Below are positions 8,211 through 17,332 of a stretch of 64,000 bases of DNA, piece after piece. Position 1 is the first letter of the stretch; each line of letters begins with the position of its first letter. This DNA is from Psychrobacter sp. PG1 (lineage in GTDB: Bacteria; Pseudomonadota; Gammaproteobacteria; Pseudomonadales; Moraxellaceae), in the NCBI RefSeq assembly GCF_014897815.1, contig NZ_JABUZG010000048.1, positions 62,001 through 126,000 on the forward strand, read 5' to 3'. The position numbers and the translations under genes are program-made. The notes under the pieces are model-generated. The model saw only the letters and a program-made list of their open reading frames with translations, did no database searches and was not told where the DNA came from.

Positions 8211-9929
8211 ATGAAAGCCAGTCAATTTTTATTTGCCACTCTAAAAGAAACCCCAAGTGATGCCGATATCGCCTCAAGCCAATTGATGGTGCGTGCCGGT
8301 CTTATCCGAAAGATTGCTTCTGGGTTATATATTTGGTTGCCCATGGGGCTACGCATCTTGCAAAAAGTCGAACGTATTGTTCGTGAAGAGATGCAAGAAG
8401 TTGGTGCACAAGAAGTGCTCATGCCGATGACCCAGCCTGCCGAGCTTTGGCAAACGACCGGACGCTTTAACGATTACGGTCCTGAGCTATTGCGCTTCAA
8501 AGACCGTCATGATCGCGACTTTGTGCTTGGTCCGACACATGAAGAAGTTATCACCAATCTGGCGCAAGGCGAGCTGCGTAGTTATAAACAACTACCAATC
8601 ACCTTTTTCCAAATTCAGAATAAATTCCGTGATGAGATTCGTCCACGTTTCGGTGTGATGCGCGCACGCGAATTTACCATGAAAGACGCCTACTCGTTCC
8701 ACGTTGACCAAGCCTCATTGGCCAAGACTTACCATGACATGTATGACGCTTATACGCGCATCTTTACCCGTTTGGGTTTAGATTTCCGTGCCGTGCAAGC
8801 AGATACGGGTTCTATCGGCGGTTTTGCTTCACATGAGTTCCATGTGTTGGCAGACAGCGGCGAAGATGATATTGCCTTCTCTGATTCTTCTGATTATGCG
8901 GCCAACGTTGAGCTTGCCGAATCAGTGAGCACCGCTGAGCGTCAGCCACCGAAGATGGAGCGCGAAGACGTCCTGACGGAAAATATGACCAGCTGTAAAA
9001 TGGTTGCTGAACATTTAGGCTTACCATTAGAAACGACGGTCAAAACATTAATCGTCCATGGTCATACCGAAAATGATGAGCCACAGCTTATTGCTATCGT
9101 ATTACGCGGTGATCATCAGCTAAATACGATCAAAGCCGAGAAAATCGAAGAGGCCAATGTGCCGCTGACAATGGCTTCTGATGAAGAACTGAAAGCTGCT
9201 GGTCTGCATAAAGGCTATATTGGCGTTAATTTGGATATGCCTGTCTTTGTTGATCGTTCGGCAGCAAATTTGTCAGACTTTGTATGCGGTGCCAATGAAG
9301 TCAACAAACACACCACTGGTATGAACTGGGCGCGTGATGCGAGCATTACTCGTGTCGTTGATGTACGAAATGTGCAGGAAGGCGACCCTTCTCCTGATGG
9401 TAAAGGCAGCCTAAAAATCAAACGTGGTATCGAGGTCGGTCATATCTTCCAGTTGGGTGATAAGTACTCGCAAGCGTTAAATGCTACCGTATCTGGTGAA
9501 GATGGTAAGCCTGTGACCCTAATGATGGGCTGCTACGGTATTGGTGTGAGCCGTATCATTGCCGCTGCTATCGAACAGAACAACGACGAAAATGGTATCA
9601 TGTGGCCACAGACGCCAACGGTTAATGATTCAATCGCTCCTTTTGAAGTCGCTATCATACCGATGAAGTCAAAAGAAGAGACCGTCATGCAGACAGCGAC
9701 GGCACTCTATGAAGAGTTAAAAGCACAAGGCATCAATGTGCTTCTTGATGATCGTAACGAGCGTCCAGGTGTCAAGTTTGCTGATCTTGAATTGATTGGT
9801 ATTCCTCATCGTATCGTGGTTTCAGACCGTAACTTGGCTGAAGGCAAGTACGAATACGTCAATCGCCGTGAGACAGAAAAGCAAATGCTCAGCCGTGAAG
9901 AAGTCATGGCAAAAGTAAGCGGCAAATAG
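8211..9929 (+). CDS. proS: Prolyl-tRNA synthetase
   Basis: Charges tRNA-Pro. The 572-residue protein is the bacterial (ProS type 1) form: it begins [20 protein letters not shown], has class II motif 2 around [25 protein letters not shown], and the large editing (INS) domain inserted at about residues 220-400. Motif 3 is [13 protein letters not shown] and the C-terminal anticodon-binding domain holds [22 protein letters not shown]. Length is normal. It is followed by a strong intrinsic terminator, so it is probably monocistronic. Confidence 0.98.
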   Translation: MKASQFLFATLKETPSDADIASSQLMVRAGLIRKIASGLYIWLPMGLRILQKVERIVREEMQEVGAQEVLMPMTQPAELWQTTGRFNDYGPELLRFKDRHDRDFVLGPTHEEVITNLAQGELRSYKQLPITFFQIQNKFRDEIRPRFGVMRAREFTMKDAYSFHVDQASLAKTYHDMYDAYTRIFTRLGLDFRAVQADTGSIGGFASHEFHVLADSGEDDIAFSDSSDYAANVELAESVSTAERQPPKMEREDVLTENMTSCKMVAEHLGLPLETTVKTLIVHGHTENDEPQLIAIVLRGDHQLNTIKAEKIEEANVPLTMASDEELKAAGLHKGYIGVNLDMPVFVDRSAANLSDFVCGANEVNKHTTGMNWARDASITRVVDVRNVQEGDPSPDGKGSLKIKRGIEVGHIFQLGDKYSQALNATVSGEDGKPVTLMMGCYGIGVSRIIAAAIEQNNDENGIMWPQTPTVNDSIAPFEVAIIPMKSKEETVMQTATALYEELKAQGINVLLDDRNERPGVKFADLELIGIPHRIVVSDRNLAEGKYEYVNRRETEKQMLSREEVMAKVSGK

Positions 9930-9954
9930 TTTTATTCATAAACCTTATACCATA

Positions 9955-9993
9955 AAAAGCGCCTATCTTAGTGAATAAGATAGGCGCTTTTTT
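9955..9993 (+). terminator. Intrinsic terminator after proS
   Basis: A 15-bp perfect stem (AAAGCGCCTATCTTA and its complement) with a GTGAA loop, followed by seven T residues. The A-run on the left side lets it also serve the converging LprI-like gene on the minus strand. Confidence 0.95.
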
Positions 9994-10016
9994 TACTTCT
10001 AAAAAAATGAAAATTG

Positions 10017-10418
10017 TTATTTGATATTATATTTTTTGGCAATCGCCTTACTACGTTTCTGTGTTTCATTAGCGGTGCAAACATTAGCGCTAATCTGAGC
10101 GTATACCACAGAATTATTCATTGGACCTTCGTAGTCAAAATCACACTTCTGATTGCGGGTCTTTAACCATACGCGCTGTTCTTTATCCAAGCGCTGTTGC
10201 TGTGTCGTATTTAAAGTACGATAAACGCTCATATAGATTTTATTAAGGCGATTTTTTTCGACTATAATTGCATTGTTACCACAATCATAAGCCACTTCCA
10301 TATAAGCGTCTTCACAGTTATATTGGTTTTCCACAAATGCAGCCTGTGCTAACTGCAAGGTAGAAAGAGACAAAATAGCAGTCCCTAGAGCGGTTAAAAA
10401 GCTGGTTTTTAACTTCAT
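10017..10418 (-). CDS. Secreted LprI-like (DUF1311) protein
   Basis: A 133-residue protein with a Sec signal peptide ending at about residue 26 (LQLAQAA) and a small helical domain matching the LprI N-terminal/DUF1311 pattern: LNKIYMSVYRTLNTTQQQRL, then QRVWLKTRNQKCDF and a late Cys. Four cysteines probably pair in the periplasm. LprI-type proteins inhibit lysozyme in some bacteria, but many DUF1311 members have no tested role, so function here is only suggested. It converges on proS and lies 84 bases downstream of queF. Confidence 0.75.
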   Translation of the reverse strand: MKLKTSFLTALGTAILSLSTLQLAQAAFVENQYNCEDAYMEVAYDCGNNAIIVEKNRLNKIYMSVYRTLNTTQQQRLDKEQRVWLKTRNQKCDFDYEGPMNNSVVYAQISANVCTANETQKRSKAIAKKYNIK

Positions 10419-10502
10419 AACTGCATCTCAATATTCATAAAATAAGGTTTATTGAGTATAAGAAAGAACGCGCATCTATGAAAGCTAAAAATTAATATTT
10501 AT

Positions 10503-11387
10503 TTACTGCCGAATCAAGCGGCTTGGCTGTGGCATTAAGCGGATATCACTGACGCGACAAGGGTTGATATCGAGACCGCCTCGGCGTGTATACCAAGCGC
10601 GAACCATCAGCTCACTTGGCTCATAGTATTGACTCAAATCAGCAAATATTTGCTCCACACATTGCTCATGAAAACCATTATGCTGACGAAAACTTAAGAT
10701 ATAACGCAGCATTCCAGCATCATCGACTGTTTTATTACTGGTAATCGAAACCGCCAACGTCCCCCAATCTGGCTGATTGGTCACCGGACAATTACTGCGT
10801 AGTAAATTAGAATAGAAAATATAAGGCTCAGTGCCAGTATTCTCTAAAATAGAGCTACTGTTTAAATCTTTATCACTACTTAGCAATGACGCATCAGGAT
10901 GCTCACACAATGCGACTTTTTCGCTACTGTTAGCAAGCGCGTCATCAATGCAAACACCCTCAGGTTGAGCCACCAATAACCCTGTTGTCTTATTATGCAG
11001 GTCTTCCTCTAAGCCAAACAACTCAACTTGCACGTCTGCTTTTACACAGGCTGATAAATCTTTAGCAATCAGCGCTTGCACATCATTCCAACTAGCGAAT
11101 TCAGTAAAGTTGATACTGTTTAGATAGAGCTTAAGTGACTTTGACTCAACGATAAATGGCGAGCTGGCCGGAATGTCAAAACGTGCTATCGCAACTTGCG
11201 AGAGTCCTTGCGGATTCAACCAAGACATCTCAAATGCCTGCCACCAATCGATGCCAACCATTAACTTATCGTCTTGCCAGCCAATGACATCACGCCCCAT
11301 ACTGCGGGCAATAGGATACAAGGTTTCTGGACTATACTCAGTTGGATAGTCAGTGGTTTGCTCACCCAAGATACCGTGAATACTCAT
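10503..11387 (-). CDS. queF: NADPH-dependent 7-cyano-7-deazaguanine reductase
   Basis: Reduces preQ0 nitrile to preQ1 amine in queuosine tRNA modification. The 294-residue product is the long, type II (unimodular, E. coli-like) QueF with two T-fold halves. The catalytic Cys lies in SNCPVTNQPDWG near residue 199, and the substrate region is QHNGFHEQCVEQIF near residue 238. The motif order matches the family. There is a Ser/Leu-rich stretch at ~165-185 between the halves that I do not recall as conserved. It appears to be a single gene. Confidence 0.95.
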   Translation of the reverse strand: MSIHGILGEQTTDYPTEYSPETLYPIARSMGRDVIGWQDDKLMVGIDWWQAFEMSWLNPQGLSQVAIARFDIPASSPFIVESKSLKLYLNSINFTEFASWNDVQALIAKDLSACVKADVQVELFGLEEDLHNKTTGLLVAQPEGVCIDDALANSSEKVALCEHPDASLLSSDKDLNSSSILENTGTEPYIFYSNLLRSNCPVTNQPDWGTLAVSITSNKTVDDAGMLRYILSFRQHNGFHEQCVEQIFADLSQYYEPSELMVRAWYTRRGGLDINPCRVSDIRLMPQPSRLIRQ

Positions 11388-11450
11388 AAGTTACTTACCT
11401 TTCATGCTTAAATATAATAAAACGAAAACACGCTATTTTACAGCAATGGG

Positions 11451-12278
11451 CTATTTTATGGGAATCATTTGCCAGTCTGATGTGGGCTCTGTCTTCACAT
11501 AATTAAATCGTACTCGATAAGCAATAGTGTCATGCTCATTCATATTAAAATAAAAATCTACCAATAAGCTATTATTGGTAACCCATTCAAGCTTTGCACT
11601 GTAAGGCATTGGACTATACTTCCGACTGTCATAAAACTTGAAATGTTGCCGAAAATTTCCATAATCCATATTGTTCTTATCATACTGATAGCTACCGTAC
11701 TTGTCCTTTTTCCAAATGATAACCTCTTCTTCTGGAAACTCAACTTTAACCGTGGCTGCATAAGTCATGTCTGGTGAAAATGTCAAATGCGATCCTTCAA
11801 ACTCTTGCTTGAAGCCTGAATCTAAATCAATCAATACTGTATTGTTAGTCTCATATATTTGCCCAGATAAATAAAGCCAGTTGTTATCTGCATCATAATG
11901 GTCTAAAAGATAAACATATCTAAGCTCTTTTTCCCCTTCTGCAAAATCGTCCATCAATATGATAAGGCCATGATTTGGTACCTTTATGATAGTCTTGTTT
12001 ATCTTGCGAGAAATGTATTCTGATAAACCCCATTTCTTGATGAGTCTTTGATTATAAATCATCAAGCTTTTATCTAAGCAATCTTGATAAATCCGCTCAT
12101 TTTCACTACTGCAATTCTCACCCCAGTTAGGATAAACGGGCTTGTCTATTATTTCCCAAACATAGTCATCCGTCGTCGCTTGGGGCAGGTCTGCTTGTGC
12201 TGGCATTGACAGCATTAGCAGTATTGCACTCGTCATACAGATGCGAATTTCAGTGGCTACTGATAGAGTTATTTGCAT
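11451..12278 (-). CDS. Secreted protein of a three-gene tandem paralogue family (copy 3)
   Basis: A 275-residue protein with an N-terminal signal segment ending near residue 29 (SMPAQA). The mature part is related to the next two genes upstream: it shares DDYVWEIIDKP near its start, a two-Cys region (ENC...YQDCLDKS), a LLDHYDADNNWLYL segment, FSPDMTYAA, and the C-terminal TIAYRVRFNYVK. Repeated strand-turn motifs around SPDM suggest a beta-rich, possibly propeller-like fold. No known family recognised. An internal start at residue 14 would also leave a usable signal peptide. Last of a probable operon. Confidence 0.65.
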   Translation of the reverse strand: MQITLSVATEIRICMTSAILLMLSMPAQADLPQATTDDYVWEIIDKPVYPNWGENCSSENERIYQDCLDKSLMIYNQRLIKKWGLSEYISRKINKTIIKVPNHGLIILMDDFAEGEKELRYVYLLDHYDADNNWLYLSGQIYETNNTVLIDLDSGFKQEFEGSHLTFSPDMTYAATVKVEFPEEEVIIWKKDKYGSYQYDKNNMDYGNFRQHFKFYDSRKYSPMPYSAKLEWVTNNSLLVDFYFNMNEHDTIAYRVRFNYVKTEPTSDWQMIPIK

Positions 12279-12305
12279 ATGAGAGCTAGACCTTTTTATT
12301 GTTTT

Positions 12306-13175
12306 TTAATCGTTGGTATTAACATCAGGTAAAACTCTCTGCCATTTACCCTCTTTATTATCAGCCGCATAAATATAGCGCACGCGAAATGCTACCGTGT
12401 CAGTGGGATTGACTCTGTAATAAAAATCAACGTTAACTTTATTATCGCTTGTCCAACTGATATCTCGCGCTTCGTACACCTCATGTTTTTTGTCATTATC
12501 ATAATCTTGTTCATATAATTCATTACTAGCAAATATCGTTGCATAGCGTCCGTCATTGTCAGCTTTTTGACGCTCCCATATTATGATATCTCTGGTCACA
12601 CCTTGCCTACCATTAAACCCTACCACTTGATTCATATCGCTAGAAAACTTAAGATTGGTCGCATACAGCTCTTGCCAGCGCCCTGTGTTTAAATCGACAA
12701 TGACAGTCGCTTGAGTCTCATACATCGTACGTAGTAACTGCAACAGATGATGTGATTTATCATAATCCTGCAATTGATAATGAGCCCTATACTCTTCTTC
12801 AAACGGTTCAAGATAATCCTTAAATACTAATGGCTGCTTATGGTTGGGTGTATTAATATAAATGGTATCTTTTTCTCGAATAACGCGGTCACTCAAGCCC
12901 CATTTTCGGCTTTGCAAATTATCAGCTTGGGCTAACGATTTAAAAATACAGTTTTCATAATCTTTAAACGTTCGATATTCAGTATGATCGTATCGACAGC
13001 TGTCTTCATACCAGTCTATGGCTACAGGCGAAGGGACTTTTATCCATACCTCTTCATTTGTCGATGGCTCTAAAGCTAAAGGCGCTGCCTGTGCATCTAA
13101 GGATGCTATTGTGGTCAATATAAATAGTCCTGCGACAGTCAACACCGTCTTTATACAATGAGAGATAGCGATCAT
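12306..13175 (-). CDS. Secreted protein of a three-gene tandem paralogue family (copy 2)
   Basis: A 289-residue protein with a signal peptide ending at about residue 30 (SLDAQA). It shares with its neighbours EEVWIKVPSPV, the conserved Cys pair (DSC and YENCIFKSL), LQDYDKSHHLL, FSSDMNQVVGF and the C-terminal TVAFRVRYIYA. The start codon abuts the stop of the upstream copy (TAAATG), which implies coupled translation. Conservation of the two cysteines in all three copies points to a disulfide in the periplasm or outside the cell. Function unknown; the family is likely lineage-specific. Confidence 0.7.
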   Translation of the reverse strand: MIAISHCIKTVLTVAGLFILTTIASLDAQAAPLALEPSTNEEVWIKVPSPVAIDWYEDSCRYDHTEYRTFKDYENCIFKSLAQADNLQSRKWGLSDRVIREKDTIYINTPNHKQPLVFKDYLEPFEEEYRAHYQLQDYDKSHHLLQLLRTMYETQATVIVDLNTGRWQELYATNLKFSSDMNQVVGFNGRQGVTRDIIIWERQKADNDGRYATIFASNELYEQDYDNDKKHEVYEARDISWTSDNKVNVDFYYRVNPTDTVAFRVRYIYAADNKEGKWQRVLPDVNTND

Positions 13176-14033
13176 TTACCTACTACCTTCATACAGTTGC
13201 CACTTATCCGTTGAGGCATTTTTAATAAAGGTATATCGTACTCTAAAAGCCGCTGAATCCGCTTGATTCAACTTATAAAAAGAATCTGCATAAAACTTAT
13301 CATCATTTACCCAAGTAAAGGTTTCGCTATCATAAACCTGCTGTGCTTTATCTGCTTGATAAAACTTTTTATGATTGTCGTAGTTTTTTGAATCGTCACT
13401 ACTGCTATAGACTTGTTTATAATAGCCTTCATAGTAACCGCTATCTTGTCGCTCCAAAATATTGACATGTTCCGTCGCTCCCATTTCACTTTCAAAACCG
13501 ACTATATATCTCATATCAGGAGAGATACTTAGCTTTCTGAGACTAAAATCTTGCCAAAACCCAGTAACCAAATTAACTACCGTCAAGCTCTCTCCTTCAT
13601 AAAATCTTTGATGTATTGTCAGTAATTTCCGTGATTTATCGTAGTCTTGTAGCGAATAATAAGGATTAAAATCCTCCTCATAAGGACTGGAGTAATCAAC
13701 AAATACTAGTGGGTTTTTCCGATTAGCGACTTTGATATAAATGGCATTTCTCTCTCTAACGACTTTATCGCTGATACTCCATTGCTTACTAAGCGCATTA
13801 TCCGCATCTTCCCTCAAGTTATAAAGACAGTTTTGTAGCGCATCATAAGTTTCATATTTGTAGTCGTTATGGCAATCATACTTATACGTTGCAGGATCTA
13901 CAGGCGTCTCCATGACGACCCAATCATAATCATCCATTGCCGCAAGTGGCGCTGCGATGGCAATGCTCGTGATTGTACTCAATAAAGTGGCTGTAAAAGC
14001 CTTACTCATACTTCTGACAAAAAAATTTTGCAT
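13176..14033 (-). CDS. Secreted protein of a three-gene tandem paralogue family (copy 1)
   Basis: First and most upstream of three tandem paralogues, 285 residues with signal peptide ending at about residue 31. It shares DDYDWVVMETPV, the Cys pair (YDC and LQNCLYNL), LQDYDKSRKLL, ISPDMRYIVGFE and AAFRVRYTF with the other copies, and is closest to copy 2. The indicated ATG directly follows the T-run of a terminator and has no ribosome site; MSKAFTATLL eight codons later (ATG at 14009) is a plausible alternative start that keeps the signal peptide. Function unknown. Confidence 0.68.
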   Translation of the reverse strand: MQNFFVRSMSKAFTATLLSTITSIAIAAPLAAMDDYDWVVMETPVDPATYKYDCHNDYKYETYDALQNCLYNLREDADNALSKQWSISDKVVRERNAIYIKVANRKNPLVFVDYSSPYEEDFNPYYSLQDYDKSRKLLTIHQRFYEGESLTVVNLVTGFWQDFSLRKLSISPDMRYIVGFESEMGATEHVNILERQDSGYYEGYYKQVYSSSDDSKNYDNHKKFYQADKAQQVYDSETFTWVNDDKFYADSFYKLNQADSAAFRVRYTFIKNASTDKWQLYEGSR

Positions 14034-14058
14034 AAAAAAAGCCCAACAATGTTAGACT
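14034..14058 (-). terminator. Intrinsic terminator of the yadGH operon
   Basis: On the minus strand an 8-bp stem with two G-T wobbles (AGTCTAAC / GTTGGGCT, loop ATT; plus-strand 14040-14058) is followed by seven T residues (14034-14040). It ends exactly at the annotated start of the next gene, which makes that start or its transcription unusual. Confidence 0.6.
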
Positions 14059-14096
14059 CTTATAATAAGGTGACAAGCTACATTTTACAAACTAAT

Positions 14097-14903
14097 CTAC
14101 AAGCGCACACGTGAGCCATTACTGAGTAAACGATAGGCGATGGTATAGAATACCGCACAGAAGACAAAAATAGCCGCCATTGAATACCAGACATTCACAT
14201 CAGAATAACCAAGAATACCGTAACGGAATGAGTTCACCATATAAACGATAGGATTTAATAGTGAGATATTTTGCCAAAATGGTGACAAGTTTTCCATCGA
14301 GTAAAACACACCACCTAGATAAGTCAATGGCGTAAGCACAAAACTTGGAATGATAGAAATATCATCAAATGAGCGAGCAAACACGGCGTTGATAAAGCCA
14401 CCAAGTGAAAATAAGATAGACGTACCCAGTACCGTAAATACCGTCACAAATAAATGTTCAATGCCAAGGTCGGTAAAAAATAGTGCGACTATTGAGACGA
14501 TGATACCAATGGCCAGTCCACGAAAGATACCACCACTGATATAACCCATTAAAATCGCATGTTTGGAAACTGGCGAAACCAACAGCTCCTCGATACTGGA
14601 GGTGAATTTGGCACTAAAGAAGCTCGAAACCACATTGGAGTAACTGTTGGTAATAATCGACATCATAATGAGACCAGGCACGATAAACTGCATATATGGT
14701 ACGCCGCCCATTTCACCCACACGCGAGCCGATCATCTTACCGAAGATGACAAAATAGAGACTCATCGTAATCACTGGTGGCAGCAAGGTCTGTGGCCAAA
14801 TACGCAGAATTCGGCGAACCTCTTTTAACAAAATGGTGCGAAAAGCAATCCACTTTTTATTCCATGACATGGTTTTATTAGGATCTATCATTTCTTGACT
14901 CAC
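14097..14903 (-). CDS. yadH: ABC-2 type transporter permease, YadH family
   Basis: Inner-membrane permease of an ABC-2 exporter. The 268-residue protein has six hydrophobic segments and closely follows the E. coli YadH pattern: WPQTLLPPVITMSLYFVIFG near residue 36, VGEMGGVPYMQFIVPGLIMM, SSIEELLVSPVS, and DDISIIPSFVLTPLTYLGGVF. It overlaps the ATPase gene by 4 bases (ATGA), so the pair is one operon. The exported substrate is unknown. About 20 extra residues precede the usual start of the family; an ATG at residue 13 (MSWNKKW) is an alternative. Confidence 0.92.
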   Translation of the reverse strand: MSQEMIDPNKTMSWNKKWIAFRTILLKEVRRILRIWPQTLLPPVITMSLYFVIFGKMIGSRVGEMGGVPYMQFIVPGLIMMSIITNSYSNVVSSFFSAKFTSSIEELLVSPVSKHAILMGYISGGIFRGLAIGIIVSIVALFFTDLGIEHLFVTVFTVLGTSILFSLGGFINAVFARSFDDISIIPSFVLTPLTYLGGVFYSMENLSPFWQNISLLNPIVYMVNSFRYGILGYSDVNVWYSMAAIFVFCAVFYTIAYRLLSNGSRVRL

Positions 14904-15862
14904 AATCCTGCCTCCTTCATGCTGTCTGCACTTTGGATATTTTTGTCTACTAAGCGCATAAATAGCTCTTCTAGTCGGTTGGCTTTATTACGCATACTGG
15001 CTACCGTGATACCTTGCTCAGATAACTGGTCAAAAACACCATTCAACGATTCGCCTTCAGTCAGTGTGACTTCAAGCGTCTGATCATCAGGCTGCGATGT
15101 GTCTGTCACTCCTGCCAAAACCAATTGACGCGTAAGCGGTGTCTCCAAATCAAAAACAAAAGTCTCAACCGATAGCTGCGCTAGCAAATCCTTCATCTCG
15201 GTATTAATACGAATCTCACCATGATCCAAAATCGCAATGCGTTTGCACAGCTGCTCCGCCTCTTCAAGATAATGAGTCGTCAGAATAATCGTGGTGTTTT
15301 CTTCGATATTAATCTGCTGCATAAACTCCCACATAGAGCGGCGTAACTCGATATCTACCCCAGCGGTTGGCTCATCCAAAATCAATAATTTTGGCTTATG
15401 AATCAGCGCCCTTGCAATCATCAACCGGCGCTTCATACCACCTGATAGCTCACGTGACTTGCTATTGCGCTTGTCCCACAGACCTAGCGCCATTAATAAT
15501 CGTTTTGCCCGTGGGCGTGCTTCTTTGGCAGGAATACCAAAGTAACCGGCCTGTGTAATCAAAATATCTTCGACTTTTTCGAACATATTAAAATTAAACT
15601 CTTGTGGGACGATACCAAGATACTGTTTAGCGATAGACGGATTCTCTAGTAAGTCGGTGCCAAAGATCTTTACGCTGCCAGTGGTTGGTTTAAAAAGCGA
15701 GCTAATAATACCAATCATGGTTGATTTACCAGCACCATTTGGCCCCAGCAACGCAAAAAACCCTCCTTGCGGGACAGTTAAACTGACATCTTTGAGTGCC
15801 GAAAACCCATTGCTATAGGTTTTGGATAAATTCTGGATAGCAAGTGCTGGTACCTCAGACAT
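14900..15862 (-). CDS. yadG: ABC transporter ATP-binding protein, YadG family
   Basis: ATPase partner of YadH. All nucleotide-binding motifs are intact: Walker A GPNGAGKST near residue 40, Q-loop VPQEFNFN, signature LSGGMKRRL, Walker B LLILDEPTAGVD, and the switch His in LTTHYLEEAEQL. The C-terminal ~90 residues form the regulatory tail common to ABC-2 exporters. Length 320 is slightly above the usual ~308. A ribosome site (GAGG) sits before the ATG. It is first in a two-gene operon ended by the hairpin at 14034-14058. Confidence 0.94.
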   Translation of the reverse strand: MSEVPALAIQNLSKTYSNGFSALKDVSLTVPQGGFFALLGPNGAGKSTMIGIISSLFKPTTGSVKIFGTDLLENPSIAKQYLGIVPQEFNFNMFEKVEDILITQAGYFGIPAKEARPRAKRLLMALGLWDKRNSKSRELSGGMKRRLMIARALIHKPKLLILDEPTAGVDIELRRSMWEFMQQINIEENTTIILTTHYLEEAEQLCKRIAILDHGEIRINTEMKDLLAQLSVETFVFDLETPLTRQLVLAGVTDTSQPDDQTLEVTLTEGESLNGVFDQLSEQGITVASMRNKANRLEELFMRLVDKNIQSADSMKEAGL

Positions 15863-16013
15863 GAAAACCTCTTTATTGGTTATAAATTTATGTAAAATCG
15901 TTTTTAGAATATAAACAGACAGAAGAGACTGTGTAGTGTCATAAAGTGAGGCTAGTATTGGTGAATTTCAACTGTAATGCCTTAGAAGTACCGTATTGAT
16001 AATACTCATCATT

Positions 16014-16049
16014 AAAAAAGCGCCTATCTCATTTAATGAAATAGGCGCT
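16014..16049 (-). terminator. Intrinsic terminator of the cytochrome c5 gene
   Basis: On the minus strand AGCGCCTATTTCATT pairs with AATGAGATAGGCGCT around a short loop and is followed by six T residues. Its stem (GCGCCTAT) is almost the same as in the proS terminator 6 kb away, so this looks like a favoured terminator sequence in the genome. Confidence 0.9.
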
Positions 16050-16094
16050 CCACTGATATATAGGGTAAAAGGCTTAGCCAGATATTCAATATAA

Positions 16095-16727
16095 TTAGCT
16101 TGCTTCACCAACCATATAATCGACAGCGTTTTGAACTTCCTCATCAGGGATATCAGCACCACCTTTAGCAGGCATGGCGTTAAAACCATTGATAGCATGA
16201 GTGTATAATGTTTCTTTACCCTTAGAGATACGTGGTCCCCATGCACCAGCGTCACCTAAGATTGGCGAGCCAAGTAGACCTGCCGCATGACAAGTCTGAC
16301 ATACGGCATTGTATACTGCTTTGCCATCACGAGGACCATCACCCGCTGCTGGGCCAGCGGCGCGTGCCGTCACATCACAAACTTCATCGTCTTCAAAGCA
16401 CACTTTAGCAACTGGCTGAATGCGAGCAATTAAGTTAGGATACAAAGCAATCAGCTTTTGCACTTGCGGCGTATCTTGCGGAATAGGCTCTTCATCAACC
16501 GCAGGTGCGGCAGCAGCAGTTTCTGCGGCAGGTGCCTCGCCATCAGTCGTATCTGCAGCAGCTTGGGTATCATCACCCAATTGCTCAGGCGCATTTGCTA
16601 CCACTTCTTGCGCGGCTGCTACATCAGAAACAGTTACAGGAGTGTCTACTACACTTTCAGCTTGGCTCACCGCGATACTAGCGATTCCTAGAATGGCAGC
16701 TGCCGATAACATAACTACTTTTCTCAT
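16095..16727 (-). CDS. Cytochrome c5-type monohaem protein
   Basis: A 210-residue periplasmic electron carrier. Signal peptide ends near residue 23 (AVSQA). A long Ala/Glu/Asp-rich low-complexity linker (about residues 25-90) is followed by the haem domain with CQTCH near residue 140 and the axial Met in AMPAKGGAD near residue 180. The domain matches cytochrome c5/CycB. In many gammaproteobacteria such proteins accept electrons from the bc1 complex or feed oxidases. The acidic linker probably works as a flexible tether. Own terminator downstream; tRNA-Arg lies 358 bases upstream on the other strand. Confidence 0.9.
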   Translation of the reverse strand: MRKVVMLSAAAILGIASIAVSQAESVVDTPVTVSDVAAAQEVVANAPEQLGDDTQAAADTTDGEAPAAETAAAAPAVDEEPIPQDTPQVQKLIALYPNLIARIQPVAKVCFEDDEVCDVTARAAGPAAGDGPRDGKAVYNAVCQTCHAAGLLGSPILGDAGAWGPRISKGKETLYTHAINGFNAMPAKGGADIPDEEVQNAVDYMVGEAS

Positions 16728-17085
16728 TCGTCACGTTCTCTTATTACATATACAAAGGCTTATACGGCTCAGACATTCTGTTTGTCCTCCTTTGACAACC
16801 AAGTAGTTATCAATAGCAAACAGCCATCCCGCATACTAGCACACTTGTAATCGGTGATTATAAATATGAATTCTCCCTGTCATTATAAGGGAAAAGGCAG
16901 GTAGATTGCCATGCCTGTTTAATGACTATCCTGTTTTTTCTTAAAAAACATCAATCACTGTCTTCATTCATTGGCTTTATGGATTTTATTTGTTAGACTA
17001 AGCGGTCTTTATTTTTCAACATCCTTACTGCTCATAACGCTCGTTTAAGCATGATGTTGATAATACCGTACGCCGTTGTTATTAT
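16728..17085. other. Non-coding region between cytochrome c5 and tRNA-Arg
   Basis: About 360 bases holding the cytochrome promoter (minus strand) and the tRNA promoter (plus strand). I could not fix exact boxes with confidence. Short C/G-rich dyads around 16870-16920 were seen but have no T-run. No open frame of interest. Confidence 0.45.
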
Positions 17086-17162
17086 GCGCTCGTAGCTCAG
17101 TTGGATAGAGTATCGGTCTCCGAAGCCGAGGGTCGTGGGTTCGATTCCCGCCGAGCGCACCA
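17086..17162 (+). tRNA. tRNA-Arg (anticodon CCG)
   Basis: A complete cloverleaf: acceptor GCGCTCG paired with CGAGCGC, D-arm GCTC/GAGT with TTGGA loop, anticodon stem TCGGT/GCCGA enclosing loop CTCCGAA (anticodon CCG at its centre), T-arm GTGGG TTCGATT CCCGC, discriminator A and encoded CCA. It reads CGG arginine codons. The 3' end from 17146 is the left attachment site of the integrative element; integration keeps the tRNA intact because the element's repeat restores the 3' end. Confidence 0.97.
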
Positions 17163-17173
17163 ATCATCGTATT
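17146..17173 (+). other. attL direct repeat (tRNA-Arg 3' end)
   Basis: 28 bases starting TCCCGCCGAGCGCACC and running 11 bases past the CCA are identical to 39233-39260. It covers part of the T-arm and the 3' acceptor strand of the tRNA, the classical target of P4-type integrases. Confidence 0.95.
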
Positions 17174-17270
17174 TCCCCCTTCCCTAGCATTACCTCAAAC
17201 CTCTAAAACCCTTATATACTAAAGTATTACGTCTTTCAACATAACTTGCCATTACCTATTAGCACCTATA

Positions 17271-17297
17271 GAATGTTGTACATCTTGTTGTACATAC
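17271..17297 (+). repeat. Paired TTGTACAT repeats near left end, likely integrase arm sites
   Basis: AATGTTGTACAT, four bases, then TTGTACATA. The same double motif with the same spacing and orientation occurs at 39151-39175 near the right end, about 60-80 bases inside the other attachment core. Matched pairs near both ends are expected of arm-type integrase or excisionase sites. Confidence 0.7.
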
Positions 17298-17332
17298 ACA
17301 ACATTTTTTATAGCTGGCTTTCGGGTGTGATA

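Noticed and set aside
15968..16255. 95-codon minus-strand frame overlapping the cytochrome c5 gene
   Set aside because: Runs through the terminator and in a shifted frame of a well-supported haem protein.
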